Below are positions 6,185 through 6,236 of a stretch of 6,236 nt of DNA, piece by piece. Both the position numbers and the translations under genes were made by a program. Location of the stretch: the NCBI GenBank assembly GCA_011048585.1, contig DSDS01000196.1, positions 1 to 6,236 on the forward strand, read 5' to 3'. The first letter of the stretch is position 1; every line of letters begins with the position of its first letter. Source of the stretch: Desulfurivibrio alkaliphilus (GTDB taxonomy: Bacteria; Desulfobacterota; Desulfobulbia; Desulfobulbales; Desulfurivibrionaceae). Under the pieces are notes generated by a model. The model was not told the DNA's origin and ran no database searches. It worked only from the letters and a program-made list of their open reading frames with translations.

Positions 6185-6236
6185 CCAAGGACCAGCTGCC
6201 ATTTCATGATCTCTTCCGGTAATATTGTTGAATATG

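Noticed and set aside
5812..6207. Minus-strand 131-codon frame starting MKWQLVLGDG
   Set aside because: It overlaps the first 184 bases of era out of frame and spans the era promoter and ribosome binding site. Its own part covers the hairpin element, so the frame is probably chance.
6222..6235. ATATT-GTTG-AATAT inverted repeat at the window edge
   Set aside because: The stem is only five A/T pairs; it is too weak and too close to the edge to interpret.

Overview
The window is ordinary, gene-dense bacterial chromosome of moderately high GC. It looks like a deltaproteobacterium in the broad sense (Desulfobacterota, perhaps Desulfobulbales-like). The lineage call is an inference from three things: Era carries the P-loop form GPPNAGKST, a true glutaminyl-tRNA synthetase sits beside a divergent bacterial glutamyl-tRNA synthetase, and codons are GC-rich. 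Only a database search could fix it.

Layout, right to left on the minus strand. Positions 5996-6236 are non-coding upstream sequence of era. They hold a likely sigma-70 promoter and a compact foldable element (6118-6184). The era gene (5995-5093) encodes an essential KH-domain GTPase of ribosome assembly. Convergent to it on the plus strand (4706-5044) is a small gene for a 112-residue, lysine-free, Arg/Glu-rich protein of unknown function, with a good promoter and ribosome binding site. A palindrome over its stop codon may act as a terminator.

From the same intergenic region a divergent promoter drives a minus-strand operon: gltX (GluRS), glnS (GlnRS; the gltX stop and glnS start overlap as TGATG), then a NUDIX hydrolase 7 nt after glnS. 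A tRNA-Ala with anticodon CGC follows 33 nt later and shows no obvious promoter of its own. GluRS and GlnRS charge tRNA-Glu and tRNA-Gln directly, so the cell need not make Gln-tRNA by transamidation. The tRNA at the end may be cut from the same transcript, making this a translation-centred transcription unit.

Downstream of the tRNA 3' end (638-30) lies an unrecognised minus-strand gene with a possible C-terminal winged-helix segment. Its start is poorly supported. Its frame stays open, with no ATG, GTG or TTG, almost back to the tRNA, which could mean 5' truncation at a tRNA-linked recombination point.

I see no CRISPR array, complete mobile element, toxin-antitoxin pair or defence system, and no convincing new multi-gene system. 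The most notable items are the divergent GluRS active-site region, the small plus-strand protein, the foldable element upstream of era, and the tRNA-proximal gene of uncertain integrity.
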